NCBI RefSeq assembly: GCF_000002425.4
Contig: NC_037269.1
Span: 8,639,444-8,703,443 of the forward strand
Length of the DNA: 64,000 nt
Source of the DNA: Physcomitrium patens
Taxonomy: Eukaryota; Streptophyta; Bryopsida; Funariales; Funariaceae
Direction: 5' to 3'
In this document: positions 31,190-44,362 of the stretch, in pieces
Numbering within the stretch: the first letter of the stretch is position 1
Layout: the number at the start of each line of letters is the position of its first letter
Translations under genes and position numbers: made by a program
The notes under the pieces: model-generated
Told to the model about the DNA's origin: nothing
The model's input: only the letters and a program-made list of their open reading frames with translations
The model's database searches: none

Positions 31190-33560
31190 AAAAAATAGAT
31201 AAGATAGTGCATAAGCAAGGAATTTGTTACAAGAAGAATAAGAATGAGCTTCCCAAAAGAAGCATCAACAAAGTTGGATAAAGCCATGGTTACATGCATG
31301 TAAACATATTTCAGCATATTTAATTCATAAAAGTCCTTTAATATTTTAATCTTATATACTTTTAACAAAATTGCCAAGAATGCTCATAGAGGATTAATTT
31401 AAAAGTCTAGCATCTCCATCAAGCTAGATTATTGAAGATAAAGGAGACATGGAAGAATAAGGTACACCATTGAATACATTTTCAATGTTGCTTACGACAA
31501 AATCCAATAATGCCTTATCTTTTAATTTAAGTCCATTAATTTTGAATACACATCTTTTTAGATTTTTTTAGAATCCTTCTTTTTTTCTACCAATACAAGC
31601 TATAAAGTTGTTGGAAGATATTGATTATTAAGGCATTTTTAGAAATATAGAGATTCTAATAGGAAAGAATAATACTCAAATTAAGAAGAAAATAAGGGAC
31701 ATATTAGAAATTCCAACGGTAGTAACAAGTCTAGTAGTGTCAATTACATACAAATGGGAGTAATGGGAGATTCTACCATTAGTATAGCTCCATTACCAAC
31801 TTTTAATAGATGGCAAGGTGCCAATTCAGACCAGCATTTGTTTCAATTTTTGACTGTATGTATAGCCAATAATGGTAGAACTGAAGATATTTGGTTATGA
31901 TAGTTGCCAGTGACCTTAAAAGACACAATATTTGAATAGTAAAATAGTCAAGTAGTAGAAATTTTTTTTAATTAGAAAGTATTAAAGAATATATTTTAAA
32001 ACTATTTTTATCCAATTAGCTTTCAAGAAAGTCTAATGAACAATAAAATGAGTCCAAGAGAGGTAGTAGAATCCTACTATGGCCAGGTGACAGATATATT
32101 CTGCAAGTGGCCAAATAACCAAATGACGAAGCTTTTTGTATTGTCTATATTGATTAATGACTTGCATCTACTTGACCTCAAGATATTTGTCAAGGAAGCC
32201 AAACTAGATACAGCTACTACATCTTTTACTAGAGCCAAAGTGTAGAAAGAATATCATTGTGATCAATTTTTAACTATGGAAGCTTCTATGATTCTAGCTC
32301 AAGGAGGTTTTTCAGTCCCAGTATAGAATGGAACCGTAGATAATTATTCTAGATTGATGGCTATATGTGCCAATTCAAGTATTTATACACATGGAATAAT
32401 CAATATTGTACCATTGCAGGCCATACTGCCATAATCAATAATTTCGTATTTCTAATTTTTTCCTTATCAACAACCATCGATGGCTACAACCGATTTGCCT
32501 ATGGTTTCAATCCCAAAGGATACAAATAAAAATTTGTTGTTAAACTTGACTAAAAAAATAGAAGAATTGGTAGTCCATATATCTAAATATAAAGAGAAGC
32601 AATAAAAATTGATGAATACAAGGTCCAATATGTGGTGCAGTAATTATAAGGGCCAAGGCCATTTGTTGACCAAATATTCTTTGCCACCACAAATGATTGT
32701 GCAATATACATTTTGTTTGATTGGAATAGAAATTATGAATGTAATATTCATTTTTTTTGGTTAGAATGGATATATTTGGTTAAAATAGAAATTGCTCAAA
32801 TAAACAAAATTGAATCTTTAGTAAGTTTCAAGATCCAAATTATAATCAAGGATATGCATCAAACATCCAAAGCTATATAAAAGATCAGCAAGGATATCAA
32901 CAATTTTCTTCATTATCATATTTAATCCTAATTTCTTTGATACCAATAAGACAACTAGAATTGTTTATCAATCCAACCTAGAATAGACTTAGCTAATTTA
33001 TACCAGCACAAACACCTAATGTACCAGATGGTATAAAATAATGACCACTTTATTTTTACCATTATAGAAAACTAAGAAAATATAGTAGTGAGTGTCCCAA
33101 TCCAAGAACTAGTGATGATTATTCCTCAATTTGTAGAAATTATAAGCAATCTAGACATAGTTATCAATATTGCAATACTCCATTTAATTTCAATAATCAT
33201 GATAAAAAAATGTAGTTAAATGATTTGATAGATGAGAAAGATTGAGTTCAACAAGAATCACAAGTATATAAAGTTGAGGTGGTTAAAGCAGTAGTGACAT
33301 GAGGCTAATAAAAAAAAATGGTTCAATTTAAAGAATGGAAGAGCCAATGAAGAACAAGGACTACAATCCAAAATTAAAAAATGGTAATCCAATAGCTGTG
33401 CCGGGAAGCATTCTAATGCTAACTCAAAATCCAATCCTAAAGTCAGTACCAATATGGTATTTTAGCCTAAGTCTATTTCAGTTTCAGCTAATCTAATATT
33501 GGCAAGGTCTCATGATACTTCATATCTAATATAAGATTTACTAGTAAAAAAAAAAAAAAA
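31190..33560 (+). pseudogene. gag relic of B0
   Basis: Similarity to the B1 gag starts around the word KxWLxACxxIxAY near 31260-31330 and continues through the DQHLFQFLT-like capsid words (31830-31870) and the segment YYGQVTDIFCKWPNNQM (32090-32130). Degenerate zinc-knuckle words lie near 32630-32730 and 33050-33190. A 26-base A tract lies near 33541-33566. Broken many times. Confidence 0.78.
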
Positions 33561-33636
33561 AAAAAAATACAATTAGGAATATTAATTTTTGCACCAATAA
33601 AACATGAATTGATACCTCAAGGCTTAGCTAAAATCA

Positions 33637-34086
33637 ATGAAAAAAAACAGAGAATTAGAAATTGCTTCTAATATAGAACCTTATGATATTTTGAAAGTTC
33701 TGGATGTAATTCAACCTTTCATTTTAATGAAGCAACTTTTAGTAGTAGCACCAAAATATCAGTCTACATTGAATTCATCATTAATAAGGCATAGGCAATG
33801 GAATAAAGAAATTTGTGAGGTCAGTTTGAACCTTGATCCATATGCACCAATTATCGATGTATCAATTGACGAAGTTATGATTTCTTGTATTGAACTAGAT
33901 AGTGGCTGTAGTATAAACTTGATGAATATAAATATGATGGAAGCTTTGGATTTAGCAAAATTATTGTCCACCACATTGATATTAAGGATGGTTGATCATA
34001 GCCAGGTTAAATTAGTAGATATTTTGCACAGTATTCACATTGTCATTGTTGGCATTGAATACAAAATTGATTATATTATTTTTTGA
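33637..34086 (+). pseudogene. Protease-region relic of B0
   Basis: A 149-residue stretch is still open. It contains SNIEPYDILKVLDVIQP, VAPKYQSTLNSSLIR and VSIDEVMISCIELDSG followed by SINLMN, which align with the B1 protease segment (13720-13320) and the B2 one (44090-43680). This is the best preserved part of B0. Confidence 0.8.
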
Positions 34087-34089
34087 TTA

Positions 34090-36435
34090 CAAAATTTAAC
34101 TTTATCTTATCCAATTTTACTAGGACAACTATCATTATATCAAGCTAAAGTAAAAAATGATTGAGATTGTAGTATTTTGACCATTGAGAAGAAAATTGAC
34201 AAGATTGTATTACAAATGTATCCAATACAACATCATGGAGAATCTCAAATTTTAAGATCTAAAGTTATCTCTAAAGATGAATGTGGTTTGGATGAGGTAG
34301 ACACTGTATCTAAAGAACAAGTGCATTCCAAAGTAATTTGATACCAATCTCAATAGAATGGAGTAGTTTACAAATGTGAATGACTAAGAGAATATTTAAT
34401 ATATTTAGAAGATTCTAAATAACTCTGATCATTCTATAGCAAGATGAATGAAAAATTATATGATTCACCATGTCTATATAATAGAATCTAATTTGAGTAG
34501 TATTAATATATGAAATTACATGAATAGTTTGAAATAAGAGAGGGAGGTAAAACAGGAAGATGCAAACAAACTCCTATGTCAAACTGTTAATTTGGAAATG
34601 CATACAATCTCTTAGATTATCAAAATTTATGAAGATATTAAGGATTTGGAATTGACACATTGGATGGAATTTTTCATTTAACATAAATCTGCTTTTGCTT
34701 GGACTTATGTTGATTTGAAAGGTATTTCTATTGAAGTTTGTGAATATTGAATTATTTTGAAGGATGATGCTCAATTTGTTTATCAAAGGAAGTACTAACT
34801 TAATCCAAAATATTCCTTCATAGTAAAAAAAGAATTGGATAAATTTTTAGAAGTGAATTTTATATATCGTGTATTATATAGTGAATGGATTTCACCAATT
34901 TTGATAGTATTGAAGAAAAATAGAAAAAATTTAATTTGTTAAGATTTTTGAAAATTAAATACAGCTATTAGGAAGGATTATTTTTTATTACTATTAACAG
35001 ATAGTATATTAGATGTAGTAGCCAATCATGAATGCTATTCATTTTTAGATGGATTCTAAAGATATAATTAAGTTAAAAATTTTACAAAAGATTAGTTAAA
35101 AACTACTTTTAGTATAGACTGGGAGACGTTTATTTATAAAGTTATGTCATTTGGGTTATATAATGCACCCACCACATTTCAAAGAATGATGACTCTAGCC
35201 TTTCGAGACTATTTACAATTGTTTATGGGAATAAATTTAAATAATTTTTGTTCTTTTAGTACAGTCTAAAACCATTTGAATTGCGTAGATAAATGTTGGA
35301 AATAATGTGATAAGTATGGCATATTATTAAATTTGAAAAAAATATCAATTTGATGTTCAATCTCATAAGCTCTTAAGAGATATAATTTCCATAACTAGTA
35401 TTGCCACTAACTCCAATAAAGTTAAATATAAATTGGCTCTACTAAAGGTAGAGACGATATCGGATGTTCATAGCTTTGTAGGCTATATTAGCTACTATCG
35501 ATATTTTATTCATTCCTTTGCTTTGATATGACTGATTTTAACGAATCTTATAAAAAATCACTATCAAATAGTTCTTATCCAATGTAGACTAAAGAGTATA
35601 CTATTGTCTTTGAAGAATTGAAACAAAAATTCATTTATGCACCGATGTTGATTGCGCCATATTAGATAAAATTATTTTGTATTTAAGTTGATGTATCCAA
35701 TGTTGCTATTGGATCCATGCTAAGTAAGAAAGATGAAAAGGGTTTTGACCATCCTATATATTATGTTAGTTGTCAATTATTTGCAGCTGAACAAAATTAT
35801 ACTACAACAAAGTAAGAAGCATTGGAAATGGTTTATCTATCTAAAAATATTGGCATTATCTGCTCGGATATTCATTTATCTTTCATGTTGATCATGATGC
35901 TCTTAAATATATGATTAATAAACCTCAATTGAGTGGACAAATTACTTGATGGGTGTTGTTCCTCTAAAAATTAAATTTTATTATTAATATGTGATTTAAA
36001 AAATACATGCTAATATCGATTATCTCTCTTGGTTGTCGAATATATAGTATAATGAACCTATCAACAATACATTCTTTTATACATCATTATTTTTTGTGGA
36101 TATAATTTCATAGGAATATAGTGAATTGATTCAATATTTGATATTTTAGATATTTCTACTTATTTATAGTGAGAAACTAAAATAAGATTTAATTTTGAAA
36201 AGAATTCTATATACCATGATTGGTGATATTTTGTATAAGCAAGGAAAGGATGGAATTTTAGACCATTATATATTTTAAAGTGAAGTACGTACTATCTTCA
36301 GTGGATATCATCTAAATAATTGTGGTGGATACTTTGCTGGTGATAGTACTACTCAAAAAACTTTAATGGTTGGTTATTGATAGCTAATGATGTTTTTGGA
36401 TGCACATCAATATGTACGTTGTTGCAATAACTATC
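34090..36435 (+). pseudogene. RT-RNaseH-INT relic of B0
   Basis: RT words near 34860-35250 (SEWISP, MSFGLxNAPTTFQRMM), RNase H near 35690-35960 (VDVSNVAIGSMLS, VDHDALKYMINKPQLSG) and the integrase zinc region near 36290-36430 (GGYFAGDST) follow the order of B1. Heavily broken. Confidence 0.8.
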
Positions 36436-36846
36436 TATCATGGACATATAATTGAAGAAGATTCCAGAAGGTTCCAAAAGTTTCTAAAAAGTACCAATAG
36501 GTTTTAAGAAGACTCTTGAAGGTTCTAGGAGGTTCTAGTAGATTCTAAGAAATTTCTAGAAAATCATAGGAGATCCTAGAAGATTCTAAGAGGCTTTAGA
36601 TGATTTAGGAAGTTACTGAAGAAGGATCTTATGCTTGTTTTGTTCTCAAATTTCATAGAAACTTCTCAAGAAGCTTTCTAGGACCTAATATATATAAGAG
36701 TCGAGGCTGAGGAGATCCTCAAGCTTGACAACTCACTTCTTATGGTCTAGTTAGGACCATCTTACCTTGTATCTAGTTATTTTTTTTATGTCAAGTTAAC
36801 TCCATTTCTTAGTCTTGAATCCTTCTTTTATATATGGTTCCTAATA
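36436..36846 (+). repeat. 5' LTR of C0 (decayed)
   Basis: It retains GAA/TTC repeats (36460-36680), a TATA box near 36690-36698 and the U3/R dyad near 36700-36728. One base pair of the dyad has changed on both arms compared with C1-C3. Confidence 0.75.
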
Positions 36847-37060
36847 ATTTGTGATGACTACTATAAAATAATATTAGGAGCTTGATTTTTTTGACAAAGA
36901 ATGGATTATCCATCTTCTTGGAAGTACTATAACATTCTAGAGGTTGTGGATTACCCTCCATTAGACTAATATTTTTCTTTTTTTAATATTCTTTTGATTT
37001 TTTTTCTTTATATCATAAAGTAGGTTTTTTTTCTTTTGAAGGCATATATTTCTTTGATAT
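36847..37060 (+). promoter_or_regulatory. Leader of C0 with GGATTACC loops
   Basis: Two loop copies, GGATTATCC near 36902-36912 and GGATTACCC near 36948-36958, correspond to units one and two or three and four of the younger leaders. Confidence 0.6.
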
Positions 37061-37515
37061 TCTATAGCAAAAGGTAGAAAAGTCAATACGACAGAGTCAA
37101 AAGAGATCAAATTAGATTTTATTATTAATATTCTTGAAGCATTGAGGATTAAGACAAAGACTTTGTCAAAAAAAAATAAAGAATTATATATGACCATATA
37201 TAATGGTCAAAGAGTCGGAGTGCCTCAACTACCACATCAAATTGGAATAGAGGTTCTAAATTCTCAAACGACTATATCTACTTCAAACATAGAAGGTACA
37301 TCCACTTAAGGCAATGATTTGACAATAATAAAAATAAAAGCACCAAAGATCAGCCTTCCAAAAAAGTTCCATGGTACCTGCTCAAAATTTTGTGGCTTTG
37401 TAAACGAAGTACAACTAATCACCTTATTTCAACCTTAATAATATTCCACTGAAGCATCTTGTGTTGGTTTGGTTGGAACCTTACTCTCGAGTCAAGAATT
37501 ATCTTGATTCGTTCT

Positions 37516-38281
37516 TGTGATTGCTCGTTTTACTTATTCCGAAAGAAATCTCTCTGCATAAACCTATATAGGGGGATTCGAATACGGAGAATGACTAGTT
37601 GCTTAAGCGTTCACGTTAGGGTCACACAATCAATTACCTCCTGAATGTATCGTCTCTATTTCCAATATCTGAATACACAAGGAATATATAATCTCCTCCT
37701 TCACTTTATCGGTCTCTTCTTTATAACAATTCAGTCATACCAATAACTACTATTTCTACCAATATATTCACCCTCATAATCTCCAACTGTAATACTGTGC
37801 CCTCACAGCTTTCAGCACACAATTATCATCATTTCAATTATTGGAATTCTTCACACAGAACTGCCATTCACATTATAGTGTTTCACACAAATACAAACTC
37901 ATTCTCTCTGCTGAACTACAATCAGATTTCAGCATTCAATCTTTCTTCTTCTCAAATAATATCAATCACATTTCCATTCCATAATTTACTTCATAATATT
38001 CAGAAACTTTCAATCATCTTATTCAAAGAAAATAACAAACAAAAAAAAAGAGGTAGCACCAAGCTTACCCCGGCTCACAACTTTCACAGTCTGGCTTTTT
38101 CTTCCCCTCTCCCATCCTCCTTATACTACCCCGAGATACCAACTCCTAGACTATAGATGATAACTACTTTTCCTAACTATTCATCCATTCTACCTGTTGA
38201 ATCACCTTTTCAGCAGTTATCTATCTCTGTTTATATTATATATTAAGTATCTATATTCTAAAAATAACTACTTATTCTACA
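37516..38281 (-). repeat. 3' LTR of B2
   Basis: 766 bp, starting TGTGATTGCTCG and ending CTACA on the plus strand, flanked by GTTCT. The polypurine tract (38282-38295) lies on its inner side. Confidence 0.94.
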
Positions 38282-38295
38282 TAGTCCCACTCCTA
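38282..38295 (-). other. Polypurine tract of B2
   Basis: In the sense direction AGGAGTGGGACTA abuts the 3' LTR, matching the tract of B1 with one difference. Confidence 0.75.
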
Positions 38296-38399
38296 TCTGT
38301 GCAGCGTCCTTCCAAACACTCAATTGATACCTATCTAAACATTATCTAACAAAATTCTACAAAAATTACGATCCCTCTGGCCTATCTAATTAATCAATT

Positions 38400-39840
38400 G
38401 CCGCAGTATCTATTATTGGTTCGACCGATTTTGATTCCAACTGCAAATCTTCGTCTTCCTCTAATCCTTCCATCGGTTCCTACCTCAATTGAGCTAAAAG
38501 GTCTTCATTGTACTCACCCAGTTCACGGACTTGAGCTTCCAATTTTAGGATCTGGGCATCACTCAATTCCAACTGGCAGTGAAAGTGACTCCTCTCTTCT
38601 AGAACTTCGGGAACTAGCAACATCGATACTTATGCTTGACCAATATTGACTAAATCCTCTGCCAATCTTGTCACCTTGGCATTCAAGGCCTCAATTTCAG
38701 CCCTTAATCGCTCCGTTTTACATCTGTATTGGTCACTCAATACCAATTTCTCTTGTGCCAATAACTCGATCTTTTCTCGTTCCATTATCAACTGATCCTT
38801 TGCTTTTTTTAATTCCAAAATTCAATGACTGCGAGCCCGGAATAGTTCTTGCCTATGAGTCTCCACCATGCGCTCTCTTTCTTTGTCACAAGCTTCCTGT
38901 TGTTCCCCAATTTGTCGCTCCAATAGTAGCTTGGATTCTGCATCTGTTTGGATAATCCGTTCTTGCTCTTCAATTCTTCGTGTCTGCTCCGATATCATCT
39001 TTTTGCTTGCCTCTAATTTCAGTTTACCACTACCCTCTACATCCAATGCCCATACCATATGATATATTTGCGAAATGTACTTCAATAAAGAATTTTTAAG
39101 ATGTACGCCTTCCGACAGTCGGCCCTATGGAAACGCTAACTGGTTGATATCTAACAACGTCGGGACTTCATTCTCCTCCTCCACCACAGAATGAATCGGA
39201 TCCATTTCTGCTGCCAGTAGACGACTGGATTCCCCAATTTCATATATTACCTCCGTTGTATTGACATTCTGTGCCAACGAATTCCATTCTTGTTGCAGAG
39301 GCACCGGCACTGGTTCAAAACTTCCCTCTACTGACGATGTTTGTGGCAATGTGTACGCGATTACAGTATACACATAATTGGAACATATTAACGCTGTAAA
39401 TTTTCCTATTTTGTGCTTGGCTCCCATTTTCACATGAATACGGGTTGCTACATAAGCTGCCCAATTGAACACCATCCCTTCAAACGTCCCTACCGCTGCA
39501 AACATTAACTGTTTTGACATATATGTGTTGTGTCGATACAACTCTAGACGCCTCAGCATGAAGCGCAACCATTCCATGAGCTTTGGTGTAATTGCCTCAG
39601 TTGTCCACCAACCTTGGTTCTTCTCAAACGATGACATGCCACTTTTGAAATAACTTCCCAATCGAAAGTCATTGGACTCCTCAACATCTATCGCAATCTC
39701 TCCAACTGGAAGAAACAATACTTTTTTGAAGATCTTTTCATCAATACCGATAACGCATCCTTGTACTACGCTCGATCCATCCTGTGGGTCATAGTTCGTG
39801 ATGTATTCTTCCACTAATGCTACATTAATTGAAGGCAAAT
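38400..39840 (-). pseudogene. 3' ORF of B2, globular head plus coiled coil
   Basis: Homologue of the B1 3' ORF. The head region (39838 to about 39350) has PSINVALVEEYITNYDP, WLRFMLRRLE and GMVFNWAAYVATRI, each with a counterpart in B1. The coil (about 39085-38630) is rich in E, K, R and L in heptads (ASKKMISEQTRRIEEQERI, MEREKIELLAQEKLVL). The product would be a soluble elongated protein; its role in the element life cycle is unknown. It is broken at more than one place. Upstream sequence to about 40080 is alignable with B1 and probably belongs to the same frame. Confidence 0.75.
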
Positions 39841-40364
39841 TATCTAATTTTTACAAAAACTGAAACATTTGTGCGTTTTAAAAATCTCGTATTCTCCTCG
39901 ACGTCCAGCAAATCTCCAGCTTTATAGGCTCCATATTGGTAACGATTACTATGGATGGTGGTCCTAAATTACGTTTAGCTTTTACATTTCGGCCACTTTC
40001 CTCTCTGTCCGTAGCTTTCTTTGCACTCTCCATTGCCATGACGCATACTCTTTCAAGCTCTAACCATCAATACTACACTCCAATACTCTGAAACACCCAA
40101 AATTGTAACACCGAAAAGAAACAATAACAAAATGCAACAATTGAAAATGACCGTAAATGGGTGCTTTACTCCTATTCTTTTACTTAGTGGTGATAATGAC
40201 AACATGTTATCCATACTGTCCGTTTCTCATTCCCGTCCCATCTGACATATTAATAATTACTAACTATCCTTTCAGCCACCTCTACACCCTAATGCACTTA
40301 ATTGGATCTATCCTAAGTACATTCGACGTGACCTCCTCCCAAAATTGAAAACCCGTCCCGAGTT

Positions 40365-43300
40365 TTATGTATGATATAACTGTAATCGGTTCCCGTTAAT
40401 GGAGGTACTGAATTGCTGAGCCATGAAATCTTCCAATTGAACAGACCCATTGGAAAACCCTTCAATCACACGATATGGCCTATGCGAGCAAACTTGAAAT
40501 TTGCCCGAAAAATGATTAAACCTGCTATCAAACAACAATACCAAATCATTAGGCATAAAACTCTTCAGACGCAGTTTACTATCATAGTAACTCTTCCGCC
40601 ATTTTTGAGTAGCTTCCATGTTGAAGAGAGCTGTAGCACGTATTTCATCTAATTTATCCAACTCTGCCAATCGATATTGAAGTGATTCCTTATCTCCAAG
40701 ACATTCATCCAATGCAATGCGCAAACTCTGAACTTCCAATTCAATAGGTGATATTACTTCTTGCCCATACACCAATTGAAATAGTGTGGAATTGGTAGTC
40801 ACTTTATATGCAGTACAATACGCCCACAATGCTGCAAATAATTTAGTATTCCAATCCGTTCCCACATTCAAAATTGTTTTGGTTAAAATCTTACATAGAA
40901 TACCATTGGTCTTTTCCGTCTGCCCATTGGCTTGACGATGATATGGGGTTATTTTCTTGTGCTTGATTTCGTATGTGTTCGTCAAGGTTGCTATGGTAGC
41001 ATTTATGAAATGGGTGCCGCGATTACTAACCAATTCCTTCGGACACCCAAATCGAGTAATAATATTCTCATATAGAAATATGGCCACCATACTGGCATTA
41101 TCATTGTGGGTAGCAATAGCCTCCGCCCATTTGGTTACATAGTTCGTGGCGACTAAAATATACCGCTTTTGTCTATGTCTCGATGCGGGTGTAATGGATC
41201 CAACAAAATCAATTCTCCATTTTTCAAATGGTGCTTGTGCCAAGATTGGTACTAACGGCATCGCTGAAGTACGCGTGGGTTGACCAATTCGTTGACAGGG
41301 ATCACAACGACGAACAAATTGGTGCGCATCAGAAAACATTGTGGGCCACCAATATCCGACCATTAAAGCCTTGCGAGTAGTACAGTCTCCCGTAAAATGT
41401 CCACTACAACTATCCAAATGACATCCTTCCAAAATTGTACGAACTTTACTTTGAAAGATGCAACGGCATAAAATTCCATCCCGCCCTTGTTTGTACAAGG
41501 CATCTCCAATCATGGTATATGGTGCACTTTTTAAAATCAGTCGCTTCTTTAGATTTTCATTATAAGAAATGGGAAAAGTCTGAAACATTAGATATTGGAT
41601 CAATTCACCATATTCGGATGTAATGACATCCGCAACGAATAGTTGTACGTCCAAAAGAGCATCGTTTATTGGCTCATTACTTAGTATATTAGATAAACGG
41701 GATAAGTGATCCGCATTGGCATGTTTCTTTCCTAGTCGTACATTGATAGTAAAATTAAATTCTTGAAGTAATAACACCCATCGAGCAATGCGTCCATTCA
41801 ATTGAGGCTTATTAATCATGTATTTGAGGGCATCATGATCCACATAAAAGACAAAGGGATACCCAAGCAAATAGTGTCGAAATTTCTGAACCGTGTATAT
41901 CATACCCAACGCTTCTCGTTCAGTAGTAGTGTAATTACGTTCGACAGCCACCAATTGCTCACTAGCATAATAGATAGGATGATCCAGACCCTGGTCATCC
42001 TTCTAACTTAGCACCGATCCAATAGCCACATTGGATGCATCAACATACACATGAAAGGGTTCGGTCCAATGAGGGGCCACCAATATTGGTGCAGAGACCA
42101 ATTTTGACTTCAATGCTTCAAAGGCCACGGTACACTCCATGGTCCAGATGGGACTAGTCCCATCTAATAGAGGTTTTTTTAGTAAGTTCATTAAAGCTTG
42201 ACAAATAACTGCAAATGATCAAATAAATCGTCGATAACAACTGACATGGCCGACAAACCCTCGAACACCAGAGATCGTCTCTAGTTTGGACAAGTTCATT
42301 ATATGTGTCACTTTGTCTGGATCCGTAGCGATACCACAACTAGAGATGATATGTCCCAATAATTTTTCTAATGGAACATCGATTTGACACTTATCCGAGT
42401 TCAGCGATATTCCAAACTTAGTGCACTGAGCCAAGCATTTGTCAAGACAATTAAGATGATCTTGTTTTGTACTGAAGACTTAGAAGTCATCTAAAAAGAT
42501 CTCTATAAACAGTCGGAGATAGTCTTGGAAGGCCTGAGTCATCACTCTCTGAAACGTGGCTGCGACGTTACATAATCCAAAAGGCATCATGCGATAAGCG
42601 AATATGCCCCAATCCATAGTAAAGGTCGTCTTGAGCTCATCTTCCATTGCAATTTGAACCTGATTATATCCGAAAAATCCATCTAGGAACAAATAACATT
42701 CATGACCTGCTACAACATCCAATATACTATCCGTGAAGGACAATGGGAAGTAATCTTTTTTGGTGGCTCCATTAAGTTTCTGGAAATCTTGACAAATTCG
42801 GATTTTTCCATTCTTTTTCGGTACCATCACGATTGAAGAAACCCACTCACTATTTGGTATTGGATAAATAAAACCAACCGCAAGAAGCTTGTCCAATTCA
42901 TCCTTCACCATGAGGAAATATTTAGGATTAAGGCGATGTTGCCTCTATCATACCGATTTAGCGTTCTCTTCTAAAATGATATGAAGCTCACAGACTTCAA
43001 CGGGGATACCTTTTAAATCATTATAAGTCCAAGCAATGGCGGATTTATGATGCAAGAAAAATTCGGTCCAGCAGGTCAACTCTTGTTCCTTAATACCTTC
43101 GTAGACCTTAATTGTCCGAGGTTCTGATGTAGTCGCCAAGTTGATAGTTTGACATAAAGGTGCAACAGCAATGTTTTGTTTCAACCCCCGTATTTTTTTA
43201 AAGTCAGTCGATAAGTTTGACATTTATGAAGTATTGAATCTTGTGTCCAGGGCACTAACATGGTGCACATCATACTTGGTCATCCAATCAGTACTAACAT

Positions 43301-44350
43301 AATTTGAGTTTTCTGAGTCCGTCAGGTATATCAAGTACTCCCCCGGACCTCCACATTGGTACACCACTCCAAGGTGTAGTGTTTTCTCCACGGGCACCTC
43401 CGTAATTGGTGCTACTGCATCGTCGTCAGAGCTAAGTTCATCGTCCGACGTAAATTCAGATATTGGCAATTGAGACTCCCCGTGATAGTGTACTGGATAC
43501 ATTTGTAACTCCATTTTGTCTCTGCCCTTGCCAATTGTCAAAGTACCCCGATTCCAATCATTCTTGGCCTTTGCTTGATAAAGCCAAGGTCGTCCCAATA
43601 AAATTAGATATGATAAAGTCAAACTTTGTAACCGAAAGATAATATACTTGATTTCATATGCAATACCAACAATCATAGTTTGAACACTCCGTAAGATACC
43701 CATTGATTTAACTCGGCTATGATCTGCCATTCATAATACCAATGTCCTAGGTAGCAATTGCTTTAGATCCAAGTCCTCGATTGTATCCGCGTTCATTAAA
43801 TTCACACTGGAGCCACCATCGACTTGTACCCCTGGAATTAAAATGCCATCGATTGATACATCGATTGTTGGTGCTCTCGAAACTGGGTTTAAGCTAACTT
43901 CATGAATTTCTTTAGTGCAGAATCTTCGTCGTATTAATGCTAAATTTAATGTAGATCGACATTCCGGTGCTACAGCCAAAATTTGCTTCATTGTAATTGA
44001 AGGCTGAATAACATCCAAATCCTTCATAATGTCATAGGGTTCCATATTGAGAGTAATTTCCAATGCTCTTTTGCATTTCATTGGTTTCAATTTTACTCCG
44101 TTCGACAGCAATTCCTTCCTAGCGATTGGGATTGTTGTTGGTAACTTCGCCAACTTGTCTACCACTAAAAGTTCCTTTAATGCGTAAGATCTTTTATTGG
44201 GCTGTACAGGTATTGGTACTTGGTCAGTTGGGATCGATCTTGATGGTCCCAATAAATTGGCATGTGGGATTGAATTAGGTTCCTTAGTCTGTTGATGTCT
44301 CAATATTGGGATACGTTCCAATATTAATATTGGTTCGTTTAGCTCCACGG
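40365..44350 (-). pseudogene. Protease-RT-RNaseH-INT of B2
   Basis: Protease near 43900-43680 (VQVDGGSSVNLMN), RT near 42910-42220 (FQKLNGATKKDYF, MPFGLCN, FLDDF), RNase H near 42190-41760 (VYVDASNVAIGSVLS, VDHDALKYMINKPQLNG) and a long well-kept integrase stretch 41680-40365 (CSGHFTGDCT, WWPTMFSDAHQFVRRCDPC, HFINATIATL, QANGQTEKTNGIL, HRPYRVIEGF). The order and motifs match B1. Several breaks. Confidence 0.88.
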
Positions 44351-44362
44351 ATGATGTCGTAG

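Larger units (their letters stand above)
30040..36435 (+). mobile_element. B0, old plus-strand family B element, 5' part
   Basis: A heavily decayed family B copy in the opposite orientation to B1 and B2. A 5' LTR, gag with zinc-knuckle words, protease, RT, RNaseH and the start of integrase can be followed by similarity to B1 and B2. It is interrupted by C0 at about 36436 and resumes near 58540. Tens of breaks; very AT-rich. Confidence 0.85.
36436..37515 (+). mobile_element. C0, old plus-strand family C element, 5' part
   Basis: A decayed family C copy inserted in the integrase region of B0. It has a 5' LTR (36436 to about 36846), a leader with two GGATTA-type loops (about 36908 and 36946), and the start of gag from about 37060. 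It is interrupted by B2 after GTTCT (37511-37515) and resumes at 54370. Tens of breaks. I found no 3' LTR for it. Confidence 0.82.

Noticed and set aside
33541-33566. Long A tract as a possible SINE or LINE tail
   Set aside because: It lies inside the B0 gag relic with element sequence on both sides and without a target duplication.
37797-38156. 119-residue plus-strand frame in the B2 LTR and its counterpart at 53881-54126
   Set aside because: They are chance frames inside LTR sequence on the antisense strand.
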